Positions 5,497-6,525 of a stretch of 6,525 nucleotides of DNA are shown in pieces; the first letter of the stretch is position 1; every line of letters starts with the position of its first letter. The DNA is taken from contig DAOOQE010000037.1 in assembly GCA_035388585.1 (NCBI GenBank), positions 1-6,525 of the forward strand, written 5' to 3'. The notes under the pieces are model-generated. The model did no database searches, was not told the DNA's origin, and saw only the letters and a program-made list of their open reading frames with translations. The translations under genes and the position numbers were made by a program. This DNA is from CAG-492 sp035388585 (GTDB lineage Bacteria > Bacillota > Clostridia > TANB77 > CAG-508).

Positions 5497-5536
5497 AAAA
5501 AAATCATTTCATACATTGTGTGGAATGATTTTTTTT
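5497..5536 (+). terminator. Strong rho-independent terminator ending the radical SAM operon
   Basis: A 17-bp stem with two G-U pairs (5498-5514 with 5518-5534) and an ATT loop is followed by a run of eight T (5529-5536). A seven-A run on the 5' side (5497-5503) means it could also work on the opposite strand. It begins 6 bases after the GNAT stop, so it marks the operon's end. Confidence 0.9.
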
Positions 5537-5544
5537 GTTATAAT
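5516..5544 (+). promoter_or_regulatory. Promoter TTGTGT-17-TATAAT embedded in the terminator
   Basis: TTGTGT (5516-5521) and a consensus TATAAT (5539-5544) are 17 bases apart. The -35 lies in the loop and 3' arm of the operon terminator. Transcription would start near 5551, giving a leader of about 24 nt to the phosphatase ATG at 5575. The -35 differs from TTGACA at two positions. Confidence 0.5.
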
Positions 5545-5574
5545 AAGAATGAAAGTGAGGTTGATATAAGAGGT

Positions 5575-6193
5575 ATGACACAAGTATTTTTAATAAGACA
5601 TTCTGAACAATTAAAAATTAAAAGTAATATAATTATAAGTGAAACAAGTCAAATTAGTAATGAAAAAATAATATTATCTATAGAAGGTGAAAAAAAAGCA
5701 GAAGAAATTAGTAATTTAGATATATTAAAGAATATAGACGAATTATGGGCTAGTAATTATGTTAGAGCTATTTCTACAGCTAAATATATAGCAGATAAAA
5801 ATAATATAAATATTAATATTGATGAAAGTTTTAATGAAAGAAAATTACGGAAATTTAGAAAGTTTAAAAGAATTAGGAAAAAATAAAGCTAATTCTTTTA
5901 CTACAGAACAATTATTGGATGAGAATCTTAAAAATTTAGAAGGAGAGAATAGAATAGAAGTAACTGCTAGAATGAATAGAGCTTTTAATAGAATTATTTC
6001 TGAAAATACTGATAAAAGAATAGCAATAGTAAGTCATGGTGCAGCTATAAAATTTTTATTAATGAAGTGGTGTAAATTAAACAATGATAATCAGTTGGAA
6101 TATGATAGTAAGATAATTAAATTAAATTCTCCTGGTGTTATTAAATTACTAATTAAAAATAAAGAGGTTAAAAAAGTAGAACAAATTGTTTAA
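5575..6193 (+). pseudogene. Histidine phosphatase (phosphoglycerate mutase-like), frameshifted
   Basis: Across two frames the product is a histidine-phosphatase superfamily protein of about 205 residues, the usual length. It has the phospho-His motif R8-H9-S10-E11 (RHSE in place of RHGE), the second Arg R64 (SNYVRAIS), an acidic residue E88 (NERKL) and the distal SHG with H154 (IVSHGAAIKFLL). The first frame runs to TAA at 5884-5886. The family sequence jumps to the next frame at about 5848, where one extra C after TTA (5845-5847) separates NERKL from GNLESLKELG. The break could be a true null mutation, a sequencing error or, less likely, programmed shifting. ATG 5575 is preferred because the family starts with an FLIRH strand; the in-frame GTG at 5518 lies inside the terminator. 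The SD is weak (AGTGAGG, about 13 bases upstream). Substrates cannot be told; many relatives are phosphosugar or nucleotide phosphatases. Confidence 0.75.
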
Positions 6194-6525
6194 AAAAAAG
6201 TAATATAACCAAGATAGCTCTTATGAGATTATGTAGGTTGTAAAATTTGAAAAATACTAATGAGAATATATAAAATTATATAATATAGCAAATTAATTGA
6301 AAATATAGAAATTTTATTATGTACTTCACAAACTGAGCATAAACATTAAATAAAATCTAAGTAAATAAAAAAATAATTAAAAGTATAAAAAGAATAATTA
6401 ATTACTTTAAAAAAAGGGTTCAATGTCAATAGTTGGGGTGGCAATTCAGAAATGAGTTGTCATCTCTTTTCATTTGCCGTTTTTAATGTTTAATAAAAAA
6501 TATCGATAAAAATTTAAATTTTTCT
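6194..6525. other. AT-rich tail without a gene
   Basis: No ORF with a plausible start site or recognisable product is visible in these 332 bases on either strand. A weak promoter-like pair TTGAAA-16-TATAAA (6247-6274) and a 16-base all-A/T palindrome (6508-6523) are present but mean little in such AT-rich DNA. The only distinctive part is the GC-richer segment 6416-6484, described separately. Confidence 0.6.
6440..6484 (+). terminator. Imperfect long hairpin followed by a T-run
   Basis: GGCAA (6440-6444) pairs with TTGCC (6474-6478), and an inner GAAATGAG (6449-6456) pairs with CTCTTTTC (6464-6471) apart from one mismatch. TTTTT follows (6480-6484). It could terminate a + strand transcript, for example from the phosphatase promoter or from a small RNA starting near 6281. 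It may instead be part of a mobile-element end beginning near 6416. Confidence 0.35.

Noticed and set aside
5518..5574. GTG at 5518 as the phosphatase start.
   Set aside because: It lies within the terminator hairpin and upstream of the likely transcription start. Histidine phosphatases begin just before the (F/L)IRH strand, which fits ATG 5575.
1..6525. CRISPR arrays, tRNA or rRNA genes, and known riboswitches.
   Set aside because: No regularly spaced repeats, tRNA-like cloverleaf with a TTCRA arm, or conserved riboswitch core was seen by eye.

Overview
The window is very AT-rich. It has strong AAGGAGG ribosome-binding sites, sigma-A-type promoters, AGA/ATA/TTA-rich codon use and rho-independent terminators, which points to a low-GC Bacillota such as a Clostridia or Erysipelotrichia relative. 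The genus cannot be told from the sequence. All supported genes are on the + strand. TGG is used for Trp in several genes, so the standard code is assumed.

Left part (1-2195): this looks like eroding mobile or accessory DNA. It begins with a 5'-truncated piece of a VirB4/TraC-type conjugation protein (35-532). Next is a small transcription unit with a near-consensus promoter (547-575), a structured leader with a possible SD/anti-SD switch, a 50-codon ORF (653-805) and a 70-codon Cys-rich ORF (904-1116), closed by hairpins. A XerC/XerD-type tyrosine recombinase follows (1266-2195). It keeps all its catalytic residues but has an in-frame TGA at codon 24.

Central part (2493-5536): this is the most interesting region, an intact and apparently self-contained operon. 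A TTGACA-17-TATTAT promoter leads into a leader of about 160 nt. The leader carries an operator-like dyad and then an 8-codon ORF, MDMRTAGN (2686-2712), with a well-placed Shine-Dalgarno. A perfect 12-bp hairpin separates this mini-gene from three tightly packed genes: a radical SAM/SPASM peptide-modifying-type enzyme, an endonuclease IV/xylose-isomerase-like TIM-barrel protein that keeps metal-ligand-like residues, and a GNAT acetyltransferase with a C-terminal domain that resembles HPr without its phospho-histidine. A strong terminator ends the unit. My reading is a candidate ultrashort RiPP pathway in which the radical SAM enzyme, and perhaps the TIM-barrel protein, modify a peptide of about 8 residues and the GNAT acetylates the product or gives self-protection. 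The layout of mini-gene, hairpin and processing enzymes recalls the microcin C locus. The alternative is that the mini-ORF and hairpin are only a regulatory leader.

Right part (5516-6525): a promoter embedded in the operon terminator drives a histidine-phosphatase (phosphoglycerate mutase-like) gene that is broken by a single-base frameshift near 5848. The last 332 bases hold no gene. They are AT-rich and contain one GC-richer imperfect hairpin with a T-run (6440-6484), which may be a terminator or may lie inside an IS end starting near 6416.
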